DNA from: Rapana venosa
Taxonomy: Eukaryota; Mollusca; Gastropoda; Neogastropoda; Muricidae
Length of the DNA: 64,000 bases
NCBI GenBank assembly: GCA_028751875.1
Contig: CM054162.1
Span: 5,910,712-5,974,711, forward strand
Direction of reading: 5' to 3'
A program made the position numbers and the translations under genes. The notes beneath the pieces were generated by a model, which did not search any database, had not been told where the DNA came from, and saw only the letters and a program-made list of their open reading frames with translations. Shown one piece after another: positions 33,426 to 46,490 of the stretch. Each line of letters opens with the position of its first letter. Positions within the stretch are counted from its first letter, which is position 1.

Positions 33426-35555
33426 AAAATTATCTCCAGTCCTTGTTCAAAACATACTCTCAAAAAATCTGTATCTATATGACCCCACCCAACCTATCTC
33501 GTGTCCCCCCAACTCCCCACGGCCATCCCAAACCAACAAACCCCCTATAATATTATTATCCCCTCCATACCCCCACACATCATTATAAACCCCCTATTAC
33601 CCCCAACCACACCCTAAACCCCCAATTCCCCTCCCCCCCCGCCCCCCCCCGAGACACACAACTACCCCCACCCACGTTACCCGTGACTCAACTTTACAGT
33701 CTCCTCAAAATATCACACCGCACCTCCAAATATGTGGTGGCGGTGGCTGACCGATATGGCGGCTGGGCCACCCAAAACTCCAACATATAAACACAGAAAA
33801 AAACAGCAATAGGCTTGGCATAACCCACCAATTATCCCTCCAAACAACAGTAAACGGGGATATAGTTTTGCCACATCCCAATGCCCCACTCCGCATTTCT
33901 TTTGCCTACCCCCCCCGCCCTGATTGCACATTGCCCTCCAACCAACAACCCCCTCCCCTCCATCACTATATGTCCCCCGCTCAGTCTCAACAGTGAATTA
34001 TGATACTCAATGCCTCCCTACCCTAACCACCAAGAATATCCCCCACGCCCTTCTCGCCCCTACGCACCCCTTCTGCTAACCTCGGCGTCTCCCCTCCGTC
34101 CCCCTCGCCCCCAGCACCCCCAAACCCATCCCCCCCCATCCCCGCATTTGCCCTCCTTAGTTCCGCGTCCCCCCCCCCCTCCCCCCAGTTTCTTCTTCTT
34201 AATTCTATTATACTCCCCACCCATACCCCCCTCAAAAAAAAAAAAACCCAGCCCCCCCTCTCACATACCTCCCCCCTCAGCATAACCCACACACCCGCCA
34301 CAAAAAAAAAAACCAAAAAAAACCCCCAGGCGGCCAAAAAAAAAAAAAATTTGGGCCATTTTAAAAAATTTTTTTTTAAAAAAACCAAAAAATTTTTCCT
34401 TTTTCCCAATTATTTTTCAAAAAACCCCCCAAATTTTTGGGGTTTTTAAAAAAAACCCCCCATTTCCCAAAAAAAAAAAATTTATCCCCCCCAAAACCCT
34501 TTTCCCCCCCTTTTCCCAACCACACCCAAAAACCTTTCCCCCCCCAATTCCCCAAAAAAACAATTTAAACCTCCTTAATTTAAAATTCTTAATATTTCCA
34601 CCATTATGGTGGACAAATTTGAAAACACACCACCCAAAGGTTTGGAAACACAATTAATCCCCAACAATAAATTTTTTGCCAAAAAGCCCCTTTTTTTTTT
34701 TGGGGGTAGTTTTCCCAATTTAAATTTTTTATTTAAAGTTCAAATTTTTAAGAAATATAGGAAAATTTCCCCAAATTTCCCCTTTTCTTTTTGAATTTTT
34801 TTCCCCTTTTTGCCCTTGCTTCTGTTTTCCCCTTTCTTCTCTTTTTGCCTTTTGTTTTCCCTTTCCCCCCCGTTTTGGTTGGTTTTCCTTTGGGGAAAAA
34901 AAGTTTCTTTTTTTAATAAAAATTTCCCCCTTCCTAGGATGACAATTAGAAAGCATACACAAGGGATCCTAAAAAGGGCCCAAAAAATTTTCATTACCTC
35001 TAGCAAAAAAAATTTTATTATTAATAATTTTATAAATTTTTTAGGCCCTTTTCCCTTTTCCTTAATCAATTTTGCTTCCCCCCCTACCCAAATTCAACCT
35101 TTTATGTGGGGGGCCCCCCAAAAAAAACCAAAAATTAACTAAGGGGAACCAAAATCCCTAACCCCTAAAAAAACAAAAAAACAAATATACCTGGTGTGGC
35201 CGGTTCCAAAGGCCCTGCATTATGAACGGGGAAGGAAATCACGTTTTTTTTTCTTAAACTCCCTAAAAAAATCAATTTTCCCCCCCGTCCCTTTCCATTG
35301 GGAAAATAAAAACCATAGGGAACCTAAATGGGCAAATTTGGAAGTAATAATTGAGACTTGGGGAAAACAAATTTTCCCGGCCAAAGAAAAATCCAACATT
35401 TCCCTTTTTCTTCTTCATTTTCTCACCCTTCCAGCGGTTCCACCTCGGTTCCCCCACCAATTCACTACCAAACCCTCATCTACCATGAAAATATTTTTTC
35501 TTAACCCTTTACCAAAAAAATCTCTCATCCAAGGGGATTTTCCCTTCCTATTTAA
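33425..35555. other. C-rich to AT-rich low-quality sequence; no gene recognised
   Basis: Begins with CCCC/ACCCC runs (33,480-34,280), then homopolymer-smeared A/T/C sequence to 35,555. It replaces the expected 3' end of the LINE. Pro-rich and Lys/Phe-rich reading frames are artefacts of base composition. Confidence 0.55.
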
Positions 35556-36129
35556 TATATGAGTAATTGGGATTCATTATTAAGGATGTATTCCTAGAAG
35601 GGAGGGGACAAATGTAAAAAAGATATGATACTATTATTAATTAGCCTGGTACTAAAAAATTTTGTATTCTTACTTATAAAGTGTAATTCTTCCCTCCCCA
35701 TCTTTATTGTGTGAGTGTCCTGTCTGTTTTTTCTCATCACCTTTTATCATTTTGCTATAGTTAGAGTTGTTTGCCTATCCTGAGAAGGATTCATACTTTT
35801 ATTATTTTCATATGTTATTGGCTTGTCGGCTGTACATAAGTTAATGAAGCTATTTCATAACTTATTATGTGTAACAACTATATTACCATTTTAACAATGA
35901 GTAGAAGTTTTATTTATATGACTTTAATATATAATTTGGTTGTTTTTCTTCTGGTTTTGTTGTTTTTGTTTTTCCTCTTTTTGGGGGGTGTGATGTTGTG
36001 TGAGTGTGTGTGTTTTTAGAGTTTTCTTTTATTTGTTTTGTTTGTTTGTTGTTGTTGTTGTTGTTGTTGTGTGTTTTTAAAAGGGTTATTTCCCTTTCTT
36101 TCTACTGTGTGAGAGTATAAGTATTAGGT

Positions 36130-36212
36130 TATTATTAAGATGTATCCATACGGGCGGGGACTGAATGTAAAAAAGCACACGAGTGCTTATTCATTATCCT
36201 CGAAATAAAAAT
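36130..36212 (+). mobile_element. SINE family B, 3' end fragment (copy 2)
   Basis: CCATACGGGCGGGGACTGAA, AAAAAAGCACACGAGTGCTT and CATTATCCTCGAAATAAA, immediately before the pyrimidine tract. Confidence 0.6.
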
Positions 36213-36218
36213 TTGTCA

Positions 36219-39200
36219 TTGTCTCTCTCCCTCTCTCTTTCCCCTTTCTCTCTCCCTCCCTCTCCATGTCTTTCTCTGCCTTTCGTCCCCTCTCTCTGTC
36301 TCCGCCCCTCTCTAATCCCCCCTCTCTCTCTTGCTCTCCTCTTCTCTTGCTTCTCGTCTCTTTCCTATCTTCTCCTCTTATCTCCTTCTCTCTCTCTCTC
36401 TACTCATCTTCTCTGATACTCTCTCATCTTTCTTTCATCGCCTCTTTCTTCTATCTCCTCCTCTTCTCTCTTCTCTCTCTCTTCTATCTTCCTCTCTTCA
36501 CTATTCTCTCTCTTTCGCTCTCTCTTCTTCTCTCCTCCTCTCTCTTCCTATCTTCTCTCTACTTCCTCTACTCTCTCTAGTCTCTCTTTCTCTCTCTCAT
36601 TCTCTCCTAAACCTCTAGCTCTCTCTCTCTTCGACTACCTTCTCTCTCTTCTCTTCTCTCTGCTTTTTCCATCTCTCTCATCTAACCTCTCTCCTCTCCA
36701 CTTTTCTCTCTCACCTTTCCTCGTTCCCTGACCCCCCCTCTCTCTCTACTTACTTTCTCTCTCTCCTCCTCTCTGACTACTCTCTCTCTCTCTATCTCTT
36801 ATCTCTTCTTCGTCTTCTTTCTTCTTCCATCTTGTCTCTCTCTCCTATCTCCTTCTACTCCTCCTCACTCTCTTCTTCTCTTCTTAACTTCACTCCTCCT
36901 TTTACTCTCATCTTCTCTTCCTCCTTCTCTCTCTCTCTTTCTCACACATCCTCTTTCTTACTCTTTTCTTTTCTAATCTCCACTCTTTTCTCTCTCTCTT
37001 ACTACTCTCTCTCTCCATATCTCTCCTCCTCCTCTACTTCTGCTCTCCTCCTCTCTCTCTCTCTCTCCTCTTCCTATCTCTTTGTCCTCTCTCGTTCTCT
37101 ACTCTCCCTTTCTCTCTATCATCTATCTCTCATCTCAATCACTCTTTCTCAACTCCTTTCTTACTCTTCTCATCTTTCATCTACTCTTCCTCTCTTCTGA
37201 CCGCTCTCTACGCCATCTCTCGCCTAGCTCCTCTCTACTCTCCCTTCCTCTCTATCTATCTCTCCTCCTTCTCTCGTCTTCTCTCTCTCTCACTCTCTCC
37301 TCTCTCTCTCCTCTATCTCTCCTACTCTCTCCTCTCTCTATCCTCTCTCTCCTCTCTCTTTCTTTCTTCTTATTCTCTACTCCAATACTCTCTTTCCTCC
37401 CTCTCTTTTTTTCTTCTCATCTCGCTCTATCTCTACTTACTCTCTCTTCTCTCTCCCTTTCCTTTCCTCTTCTTCCTTTTTCTCTTCTCTCTCTCTCTTA
37501 TCTTTCTCTTACTCTTATCTATCTCATCTTTCTCTTCTCTCTTCTATATAATCTACATACTACTATCTATTCTTCACCTTCTCTATCTCACTTTTTCTCT
37601 CATTCTTTCTTCTCTCTCTAACACTCTCTCTCTCTTTCTGTCTTACTCTCTCTCTCTCTCTTCTCTATCTCCTCAATCTCTCTCTCATAGCTCAGCTCCT
37701 TCTCTCTTTCTAACGTCTTTTTTCTCATTACTCTCTCTCTCTTCTCTTCTTACTCTTTCTTCTCTCTTCTTCTCTATGCGTCTTATCTCTTCTTCTATCA
37801 TCTAACGCTCTCCTTTCATCTTTCACTCTCAACCTCTACCCTCTCTCTATCTCTTTACTCTCTCTGCTACCTGCTCTTCTCTCTCTCTCTACTCTCAAAC
37901 CTCTACTCCTTTCCTTCTCTACTTCTTTCTCTCTTCTCTCTCTCCTCTCTCTCTCCCGTACTTCATACACTCTACTTCCTCTCGCCTTCTCTCGCTATTC
38001 TCATCATTCTCTCTTCTCCTATCTCTCTTCTATCTCTCATCTCTCTCTTCTCTCTTCTCCTCCGCTCTATCACTCCTCCTCTCACTTTACTTCTTCTTCT
38101 ACTCCTCTTCTTCTTCTCCATATATCTCTCTCTCCTATCTTCTCTCCTCTCTCTTCACCTCTCTCTCTCTCTCTCTCCTACCTCTCTTTCTCTCTCCTCT
38201 CTACTGCGTTCCTCTATCCTCTCTTCTCTTGCTCTTACTCTCTCTTTACTCTCGCTTAACCTTTCCGACTCCCTTCCCTTTCCTCTCTCTCTCTCTATAT
38301 TCTCTTCTCTCGTCTCTCTTCTCTCTCTCTACCCCCTCTCTCTCTCTTTTCTCTTCAATTACTTCTCTCTCTTCTAAACTCTTCATTCATCCCCCTTCCC
38401 TCCTCCCAACCTTCGATCTTAACAGTCTCTCATTCCCTTCATTTCTCTAACTCTCCTCTTCTCTCTTCTCTCTTCTCTCTCTTTTCTCTCCACTTCCTAA
38501 CTCTCTTACATTCTCTCCTCATTCCTCTCTCTCTCTCTCCTTCTCTCTCTGCTGCTTACCTTTCTTTCTCTCTCGCTCTTCTCCTAACTCTCTTCTTACT
38601 TTCTCTTTTTTTCTTTACTCTCTCTTTCTCTAGGCTCATTCTTCTCTCTCTCTTCTCTCTCTCTCTGTTCTCGCTACTTGCTCTCTCGCTCTCTCTTCAC
38701 TCTCTCTCATCTCTCTCTTCTCTATCTTCTACCCCCCTCTCTCTGCTCTCTTCCATCGCACTCTATGTTTCTCTCTCTTATCTCTCTATCTCGCTACTCG
38801 CTCTTCTCTTCAATCTCGTCTATCTCTCTCTCCTTCTCTCTCTTCGTTCTCTTCTCACTTCTCCTCTCTAACTCTCACTCTTTCTCTCTTTCTCTCTCTC
38901 TTCTCTCTTCTCATCTTCTGCTCTACATCTATCTACTCTCTTCTTTTCTCTTCTTCTAGCCTTCTCTCTCTCTTCTTCTCGTCTTTCTTCTGTCTCTTCT
39001 CTCTCTCTCTTCTCCCCTCCCCCCTCTTTCTCAACTCTTCTTCCTTTCTCATTCTCTTACTCTTCTCCTCCGTCTCCTCTCTACTCTTCACTCTCTCTCT
39101 CTTCTCTCTCGCTTCTCTCTCTCTATCCTCTATCGCTATCTTCTTCTTTCTCACTTCTTCCTCTTTCTTTCTCCTCTCTTTCTTACTCTCTGCTTCTCCT

Positions 39201-42200
39201 CCTTTCTATCCTCCCACCATCTCTCTCTTCTCTTTCTCTCTCTTAATCCTCTCTCTCTTTCCCCTCTTCTCGCTCTTCTCTCTCTATCTTCGTTCTTTCC
39301 TCTTTTCTCTCTCTCTTCTCCTCTCCTCTATCTCTTTCCCTTCTTCTCTCTCTCTCTTCTCTCTCTCCTTCTTCTTCTTCTCTCATATCTCTTCTCTCTC
39401 GTTACTTCGTTACTCTCTCTTTCTCCAACGCCTCTGTTTCTCCTTCATCTACTCTCTTCTTCTCTCTTTCTCTCTACCTTACCTCTTCTTCTCTCTTCTT
39501 CTCTTCTCTCTATTCACTACTCTCTCTTTCTCTCTACTCTCTCTCTCATTCTCATTATCTCCGTCTCTAGCTCTCTTCTCTCTCTCTTTCCTTCTTCTTC
39601 TCTTCTCTCTCTCTCTCTCATCCCTCTTCCTTTCTCTTCTCTCTCTCTAATATCTCTCTTCTCTCCTCTCTCTTCCTAATTATCTTCTCTCTCTTCCTCT
39701 TCTTCATCTCTACTCTCCCCCCCCTACATTCCTTCTTCTTCTCTCTCTCTACTAATCTCTATCTATCTTACTCTCCGTCTTTTCTCTTCCTACGCTAACT
39801 CTCAATCTCTCCTCTCTCTCTTTTCTCGTTCATCCTTATCTCCTCTCTCTCTCTCTCTCGTCTCTCTCTTCCGGCCTCTTCTCTCAGTGCTCTACTTCTC
39901 TTCTATCTCTCTCTCTCTTTATTCTACTCTCTCTTTTCTCTCTTTTCTCTCTCGGTGTCTCTCTTCTACACTCTCTCTTCCGCTTGCTCTCTCATACTTC
40001 ATTCTCCTTCCTACTCTCTCACTCTCTCTTCCTCTGACTCTACTCTCTTCTCACTCTACCTTCCCTCTCTCGTCCTCAATCTCTCATCTTACTCTTCCTC
40101 TTACTCTCTTCTCTTCTATCTTCTTCCTACTTCTCTCTCTCATCTTCTCTCTCCTCTCTTCCCTCTTTCTTCTCTACTCTTCCTCTTCTCCTTCTCTCTA
40201 CCTTCTACTTTAATTCTCTTTCTCTCTCCCATCTCTCTACCTCCTCTTTCTCTCTACTTCTCTCTGTCTCTTCCCCCCTCTCTCTATCTCTCTGCTCTTC
40301 TCTTAACTCTCTCTCTGCCTGTCTCATCTCTCTCTCTTAAACTCTCTCCTTACTCTTCTCTTCTCTCTCTGCATCTCTTACTCTATCTCCTCTCTCTCAC
40401 TCTCTCTCTCTCTCTTTACTCTCTACTCTTTACTCTCTCTTCGTCTTTCATCTCCTCTCTTAACTCTCTCTCTCTCTTCTCTAACTCTCCTCTACCTCCC
40501 TCTCTCTATCTCTCTACTCTCTTCTCGTGACTCTCTCCGGTCTTCTCTATCTCTTACTCTCTCCAGTCTACTCTCTCTTCTCTCTCTCTTTAACCTCTCT
40601 CTCTTCTCTCTCTCTTATCTCTCCTCTTCTTCTCTCTCTTCTCCTCTTTTCTCTCTCTCTTCGCTCATCTCTCCTTTCTCTTCTCTTCTCTTTCTCTCTC
40701 ACCCCTCTCGTTACTCTTAACTCTAACACTACCTCGTAACTCTTTCTTTCCTCTCTCTCTCTCTCTATTTCACTCTTCCTGTTCGCAACGTCGCCATCTT
40801 TCTCCTCCTCTCTTCTCTCGCGCTCTCTCTTCTCTCTCATACTACCTCTCTCGTCTCTTCTCCTATTTCTTCTCCTTCTCTCTTCTCTCCTCATCCTCAC
40901 TCCATCTTCTCTCTCCTCTCTACTTCTCTTTCTCTCTCTCCTCCTCTCTTTCTCTTCTCTTCTCCACTTCTTTCTCTCTCTCTCTCTCTTCTCTCATCTC
41001 ATCTCCCCCACACTTTTCTTTCCCTCTCTAACCTCTCTCTCTCTCTCTCCACTCTCCATCTCTACTCTAATCCTCTCTCCCTCTCTCTCCTCCCACTTCC
41101 ATCTCTCCTCCCTTTACTCCTTAATCTCTCTCTCTCTCTATTCCTCCTATCACACTCTCCTACTCTCTCTTCACTCTTCTCTCTCTCTTCTCTACTCTCT
41201 TTCTCTCACTAACCTCTCTCCTACTCTTCATCTCTCTAACTATATCTCTACTCTCTCTTCTACTCTCTCTTATCTCTCTCTCTCTCTACGCTCTCTTCTC
41301 TTTTCTCTTCTTCGCTCTCAGTCTCTCCCCCACCCCCCCTTCTTCCTCCTCTCTCTCTCTTCTCTCTCATCTCTCTCTCTCTACTCTTCTCTCCTTTCTT
41401 CTCTCTCCTCTCTCTCCTACTCTCTTTCATTGTACTTCTCTCTATCTAACTCTCTTCTCTACTCTCTGTTCTCTACCCTCTTTTCTCTCTCTCGTGCTTC
41501 CTTCTCTCTCCCTTTATCTCTCTCTCATCTCTCTCTCAATGTCTCTTCTCTCTCTCTCTTCAACTCTCTCTCACTTCCTCACTCTTCTCTCTCTCTATTC
41601 TTCATCTCACTCACTCTCTCTTTCTCTTCTCCTCCCTCTCTCTCTCTCTCCATCTCTTCCTTTTCATCTACTCTCTCTAACTCTCTTCCTCTCTCTTCCT
41701 CAACTCTGTCACTCCTTCTCTCATCGTCTATCTCTCATACTACTCTCTCCTCTCTCTCTCCTTCTCCATTCTATCTCTTCGCTCTCTTCTCTCTCTCTCT
41801 GTCTCGTCTCTCTCTTCTCTCTCTCTTCATTTTCTACTCTAATACCCTCTCTCTCTCTAACTCTATCCCCCTCTCACCTCTTCTTCTCCTCTCCTTCTCT
41901 TTTTCTTCTCTCTCTACTCTACTCCTACTCTATCCTCTTAATCTCTCTTATCGCATAATCTGCTCTTCTTAACCGTCTTGCCCTTCTCTTCATACTCCTT
42001 CTCTTTCTCTTTCTCTCGAATCTCTCTCTCTTTTCTCCTTTCTTTCTCTCTTACTTAACTTCTTGCTCTTAACTACTCTCTCATCTCCTCCCTCTCCTCT
42101 AACTCCTTCTACTCTTCTCTCTCCTCTTCTCTCTCTCCTACTTCTCTCCTCTCATACTTCTTACTCTTTCCTTTCATCTTCTCTTTCTACTCTCTCTCTT

Positions 42201-43052
42201 TTCTACTCTTCTCTCTTTATGATCTCTCTCTAACTTTCTCTCTTTCCATATCATCTCTCCTATCCTCTATTTATAAATTCTCCCTCTCTCTCTCTGCTCT
42301 TCTCTTCTTCTCTTCTCTCTACTTCTCTCATCTTCTCTCTTTTGTCTTAATCTCTGCTTTTTCTCTTTCTACTCTCTATCATAACTCTCTTATCTTCTTT
42401 ATCTCATCTCTCTCTTATCTCTTCACTCTCTCTCTCTCTCTTCATCTCTTTCCTACTCATCTCCTCTCCTTTCGAAAACTCTCGTTATTGACTTACACCT
42501 ACTCTCTCTTCTTATCTTCCTCGTGCTCTCTCACTCTCTTCTTCTCTCTCTTTTTATTACTCTCTCTCTCTTCTAAGTCTCTTCTCTCTCTCTCTCTACT
42601 TCTCTCTACTATCTACTATCTCGTTCTATTCTCATCTCTCTCTATTCTATCGTTCCTCTCTCTATAATACGTCGCCCTCTATCAGTGAATCTCTCTTCTC
42701 TGTAGATGAACCCCACAACACCCAAACAGTATCATATAACAATATATTTATGTCTGGAAATCTATCTACACCTATTATTCACTCGTTACTCAAAAAATCT
42801 CTCTCGCCCTATATCTTACTCTCCCTCTCTCTCCTATCTCTTTACTACTCCCTCTCTATCTTCACTCTCTTTCTCTCACACATCTGGCTTCTCCTCTCTC
42901 TCTCTACCCCCCTCTCTCTGCCCCCTTCTCTCGTCTCTCTCTACATCTCTGTCTCTTTCCCTATATCCATGTATCTCTCGCTCTCCCCCTGCCCTCCCCC
43001 TCTCATCCTACACTCTCGCCCTCTCTATCCCCCCTCTCGTCTATCCTTCTGA
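36219..43052 (+). repeat. Giant irregular polypyrimidine (CT-rich) tract, about 6.8 kb
   Basis: Almost exclusively C and T on the plus strand, with scattered A and rare G. It is irregular rather than perfect (CT)n: mixtures of CTCTCT, TTCTTC, CTACTC and TCCTC. One non-pyrimidine interruption occurs at about 42,700-42,790. Its boundaries equal those of the 0.46 kb tract at 27,004-27,464. Ser/Leu reading frames of up to 191 residues are repeat translations. No gene is hidden as far as can be seen. Confidence 0.93.
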
Positions 43053-43054
43053 GT

Positions 43055-43255
43055 GTCTGTGTTGTGGGCGCACAGTGCACTGCCGCGTTTTGTGATATCA
43101 TCAGTGTGTTCTATTCAATTTATGTGATTTTAAGACCAAAATGCGTTTTGTGTGTGTGTGTGTGTGTGTAGGCCCAATGCGCCTTCGTGAGCGCATGCCG
43201 CGCGCGGCCGCGTGTGTGTGTGTGTGGTGTGTGTGTGTGTGTTGTGGGCGCGTGG
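43055..43255. repeat. GT/CG alternating tract (paralogue of 27,465-27,655)
   Basis: (GT)n with GCGCATGCCGCGCGCGGCCG at about 43,192-43,211 and further (GT)n. Strong alternation of purine and pyrimidine. Confidence 0.8.
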
Positions 43256-43374
43256 GCTTTTTGAATAACTGATTTTGATTATCCCAACTTTATTTCATAG
43301 ATTTTGGTCTGCAAAAACCTGTTTGTAATATCTTGTTTTCCCACAATTTATCACTGTATTTTGTTTTGTTAATA

Positions 43375-43453
43375 CTCTCTCTCTCCTTGGTCCTCACTCT
43401 CTCTCTCTCTATCTCTCTCACTTTTGTCTCTCTCTCTTATCTCTCTCACTCTC

Positions 43454-43484
<31 letters not shown>

Positions 43485-43487
43485 CAA

Positions 43488-43518
<31 letters not shown>

Positions 43519-43540
43519 TACACACACACATCACGACACT
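43375..43540. repeat. CT then CA microsatellite
   Basis: Paralogue of 27,780-27,972: CTCTCTCA repeats then (CA)n with CCAACAAA interruption. Confidence 0.9.
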
Positions 43541-43919
43541 TGCACCCTTTTTGCTAGATGTTTTAAATTCATTTTCACCCCTCCTAGGATTTTATATATA
43601 TTTTTAAAATGTCAGCATTGACACTCGATTACGTAGATGCAGATTAAATAATCAAAGGTGTTTTAGTGGTTTTTTCATCTAACTTCTTCTTCCTATTGTT
43701 TCCTTTCTTGCAACCTATCACATTTTATAATTATGTGTACTTGTATCTTCTTAAATTTGCGTAGTTTTTTCCGAGTTGTGTGTTATGTATTATAATATAT
43801 TAATATTTATTGAAGATTCTCACTATAATAATAAATGACCTGCTATATTCTGTGTCCCTCTCTTCTGTTTGCCTATCACCTGTATGTCTTCTCCCCTGTT
43901 TGTTTTTAATAACGGACTT

Positions 43920-44335
43920 TCGTCAGTGCAATTTCCTCTGCCATGAAATTTGGGCCTGCTCTCAACCCAAGAGTGCCTTGAATATAAAGGGTTATTTTTT
44001 TCCCCCTGATAATACTCGCTCTCCGTCTGTCTCGGTGTCTCGGTCTCTGTTTATCTCGTCTCTGCTCTCTCTGTCCTCTGTGTTCTTTCTGTCCTGTCTG
44101 TCTGTCTCTCGTCCTTTTCGGATGAGACTATAAACCATGGTCCTGTAATGAAAAAACAGCACGCAGAACATGACATTGCTACGCAACGTTAAACCTGTTC
44201 CCTTCCGGCTTTCGAAAGAGTAGGCCATTGTGAGCCCATGGGAACGGATGACAATTTACGAAACGCATACACACGGGGGCTGGATGTAAAAAAGCACATA
44301 ATAAGTGCTTTTTCCATTATCCTCGATATAAAATA
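43920..44335 (+). mobile_element. SINE family B (copy 4)
   Basis: Same order as 28,370-28,745: CTCTGCCATGAAATTTGGGC, CAAGAGTGCC, GTCT-rich block, CGGATGAGACTATAAACCAT, AGTAGGCCATTGTG, GGGGGCTGGATGTAAAAAAG, CCATTATCCTCGATAT. Several indels up to about 44,220, then near identity to copy 2. Confidence 0.78.
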
Positions 44336-44659
44336 GTAAAATACAAATAAAAATAAATAAAATTTGATCTATACAGATTAAAAGAAAAGTTTTTTAAAGT
44401 TATTATATTTTAATTAACTTTTTTTAACGTTTACTTGAAACTGTTAGCTCTGATTATTAAGGATAGTCCCTTCTCAGGGCAAGGGCTGGAAGAAAAAAAG
44501 TATGTCAATGCTATTATGTGTCAACTGCACAGAGAGCACTAAGAGTTGGTTTTGTCTGGTGCTGTAAGCTCTCTGATGACATCCACCTACCTGATTCATT
44601 CTTCTGTCTTTGAGATGTTTAATCCTTTGCTGGTTACCTAACTGAATTTCTCTGAGAAA

Positions 44660-44995
44660 CGGGGGACGGGATAGCCTAGTGGTCAGAACATTGCGCTGCA
44701 ATCTGACGACCCGGGTTCGATTCCCGTACAAGGGGAATATTTTCTCCTGGAGTTAACATCAGTGCAGACTCCACTCTCCCCAAAAGTCCTTTGGATAAGA
44801 CTATAAACCGAGGCCCGTGTGCGAACGCACGCAGAACATCTTGGGCACACGTTAAAACCTGTTCTGCTTTTCGTAAGAGCAGGCCATTGTGTGCCTGTGG
44901 GAACAGATGACAGAATTGACAAAACCACATACACACGGGGACTGGATGTAAAAAACCGTAGAATGCTTATTCCATTATCCTCGATACAAGACTAA
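44660..44995 (+). mobile_element. tRNA-derived SINE, family C (copy 2), intact A and B boxes
   Basis: A box TAGCCTAGTGG at 44,672-44,682 and B box GGTTCGATTCC at 44,714-44,724, spaced as in a tRNA gene. The core has GATAAGACTATAAACCGAGG, ACGCACGCAGAACATCTTGG, CGTAAGAGCAGGCCATTGTG and GGGGACTGGATGTAAAAAAC, ending CCATTATCCTCGATAC, then an A/T-rich (ATA) tail. The strongest tRNA-SINE in the window; it is not a functional tRNA because the acceptor stem does not close. Confidence 0.9.
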
Positions 44996-45009
44996 ATAAA
45001 GAGATAATA

Positions 45010-46490
45010 ATAATAAGAAAAGGGGGTTTTTTTTTCCCCAAAAAATGTCTCCTCCCCCCGGCTCCTCTTTTTTCCCCCCCCCCCCCCCTTTTTTTTTCCC
45101 CCCCCCCCCGGGAAACCCTCCAAAAAAACCCCCCCCCCTGAACACCCAACAAAACGTTTCCCCCCCAAAACCGAACCCTAAAAAAACCCCAAGCTTTCAC
45201 CCCTTTAAAAGCCCCCCCCCTTTTTTTCCCCAAAAAAAAATTTTTCCCTTTTTGGGGCCAAACCAAGTTTAAGATCCTTATCCAATCTGTCAAACTTCCC
45301 CCTTGAGAGACCCCCCTCCCACCCTCCTTGGGGGACCCCCACCAATTCCAACCTCCCCCCGGGGGAAGTAACCAACGCAAATCCAAAACCAGGCTTGAAA
45401 GTAACTGGGAGAAGGACTTGGGGAAAAAAAGTACTGGAACCAGGGAAAAACCCTAATTACGAACGGCTCCCAAAGGGATAAACCCTTTTAAAACCTTGGG
45501 GTCCACCCAAAAGCCTTAACACAATCAAAAACAGTTGCCAAGCAAAACTCCACAAAAAACCATATGGAAAATAAAGGGAAATTTTTAATCAAATAAAATT
45601 AAAACCTAATTAAATTTTTAAAGGGAAACCTCATTAGCAAAAAAAAACATATAAAAAAATAAAAAAATAGAAAGGAAACCAAATTTCAAGCCAAAAACCG
45701 CACACCACAAAAACCCCTTTTAAAAATAATGAAAAACCCCTACCCTAACACCCCCAAACAACTTAAAACCCCGAAAAAAAGGGGGGGGGAAAAAAAGCAA
45801 GGGGGGAAAATAAAAGGGGAAAAAAACAGAAATTGGCAACGAAAATTTTTTGGAGGGTTAACCAATCATCTTCGTTCTTGACAAAAAAAGTTATTATTAT
45901 GAATAAAAATAAATTCCTTACCACACCTTTTGCACAAAAAAATATTGGTTTAATAGTTTGGTACTACCTTTAATTCCCAAAACAAAGGCTAAAAGAATGA
46001 AATCCCCACCATATCTTTAAACAAAAAAGAAATCGATTTTTTGAGGTAATTTTAGAAACACACACAATTCGTTAAAGGGAACCAAAAACAATCTCCGAAT
46101 TAAATTGGCCTTTTTATGTCAAATTAAAAATTTTATTTGGAACCTGCAAAAGCCCCAAGATAAGGGGGAAAAAATCGACCACCCCAATTTTTTTAAAAAG
46201 GGTTTTTTTTTTAAATAAAAATTTTGGCAAAAAAAACATTTTTTTTTTCCTTTTTTAAACGTAAAAGTTGGTAAAAAAATTTTTTAAAAAAAATTTTTTT
46301 TTCCAAAATTTTGCGGGGGGGGGACAAACAAGTCGGGTGGAAAACGAGAATCCCAATTGCGCACCCCCAAGAGGCCAATGGGGGGGGAACGGATTCTTTG
46401 GGCCCCCAACCCCAAAACGGGTTGATGTAAAAAAAAACAAATAAAGGTTTTTCCATTCCCCCCTCTAAGAAAAAAAAAAAGTTTTATTTA
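45010..46490. other. Homopolymer-smeared sequence, no gene recognised
   Basis: Quality collapses immediately after the SINE C tail: runs of C, T, A or G dominate (for example 45,067-45,110). Pro, Gly or Phe reading frames are artefacts. Part of 46,160-46,490 may be a wrecked SINE/LINE (GGTTGATGTAAAAAAAAAC near 46,420). Confidence 0.5.

Larger units (their letters stand above)
35555..45010 (+). repeat. Duplicated unit P, copy 2, with expanded pyrimidine tract
   Basis: Direct paralogue of 26,330-29,470 (TTAGCCTGGTACTAAAAA at 35,641; (TTG)n near 36,050; SINE fragment; CT tract; GT/CG tract; SINE B; SINE C). It is 9.4 kb instead of 3.1 kb because the CT tract is about 6.8 kb. From 44,240 to about 44,500 the two copies are nearly identical, so the duplication is recent or allelic. 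Confidence 0.88.

Noticed and set aside
34010..34285. Proline-rich protein
   Set aside because: C-rich low-quality sequence with homopolymers; no start context or homologue-like motif.
36219..43052. Many Ser/Leu-rich frames of 100-191 residues
   Set aside because: Direct translation of CT-rich repeat in all three frames; overlapping frames and no start context or domain.
44668..44740. Functional tRNA gene
   Set aside because: A and B boxes are present, but the acceptor stem does not pair and a SINE core follows directly.
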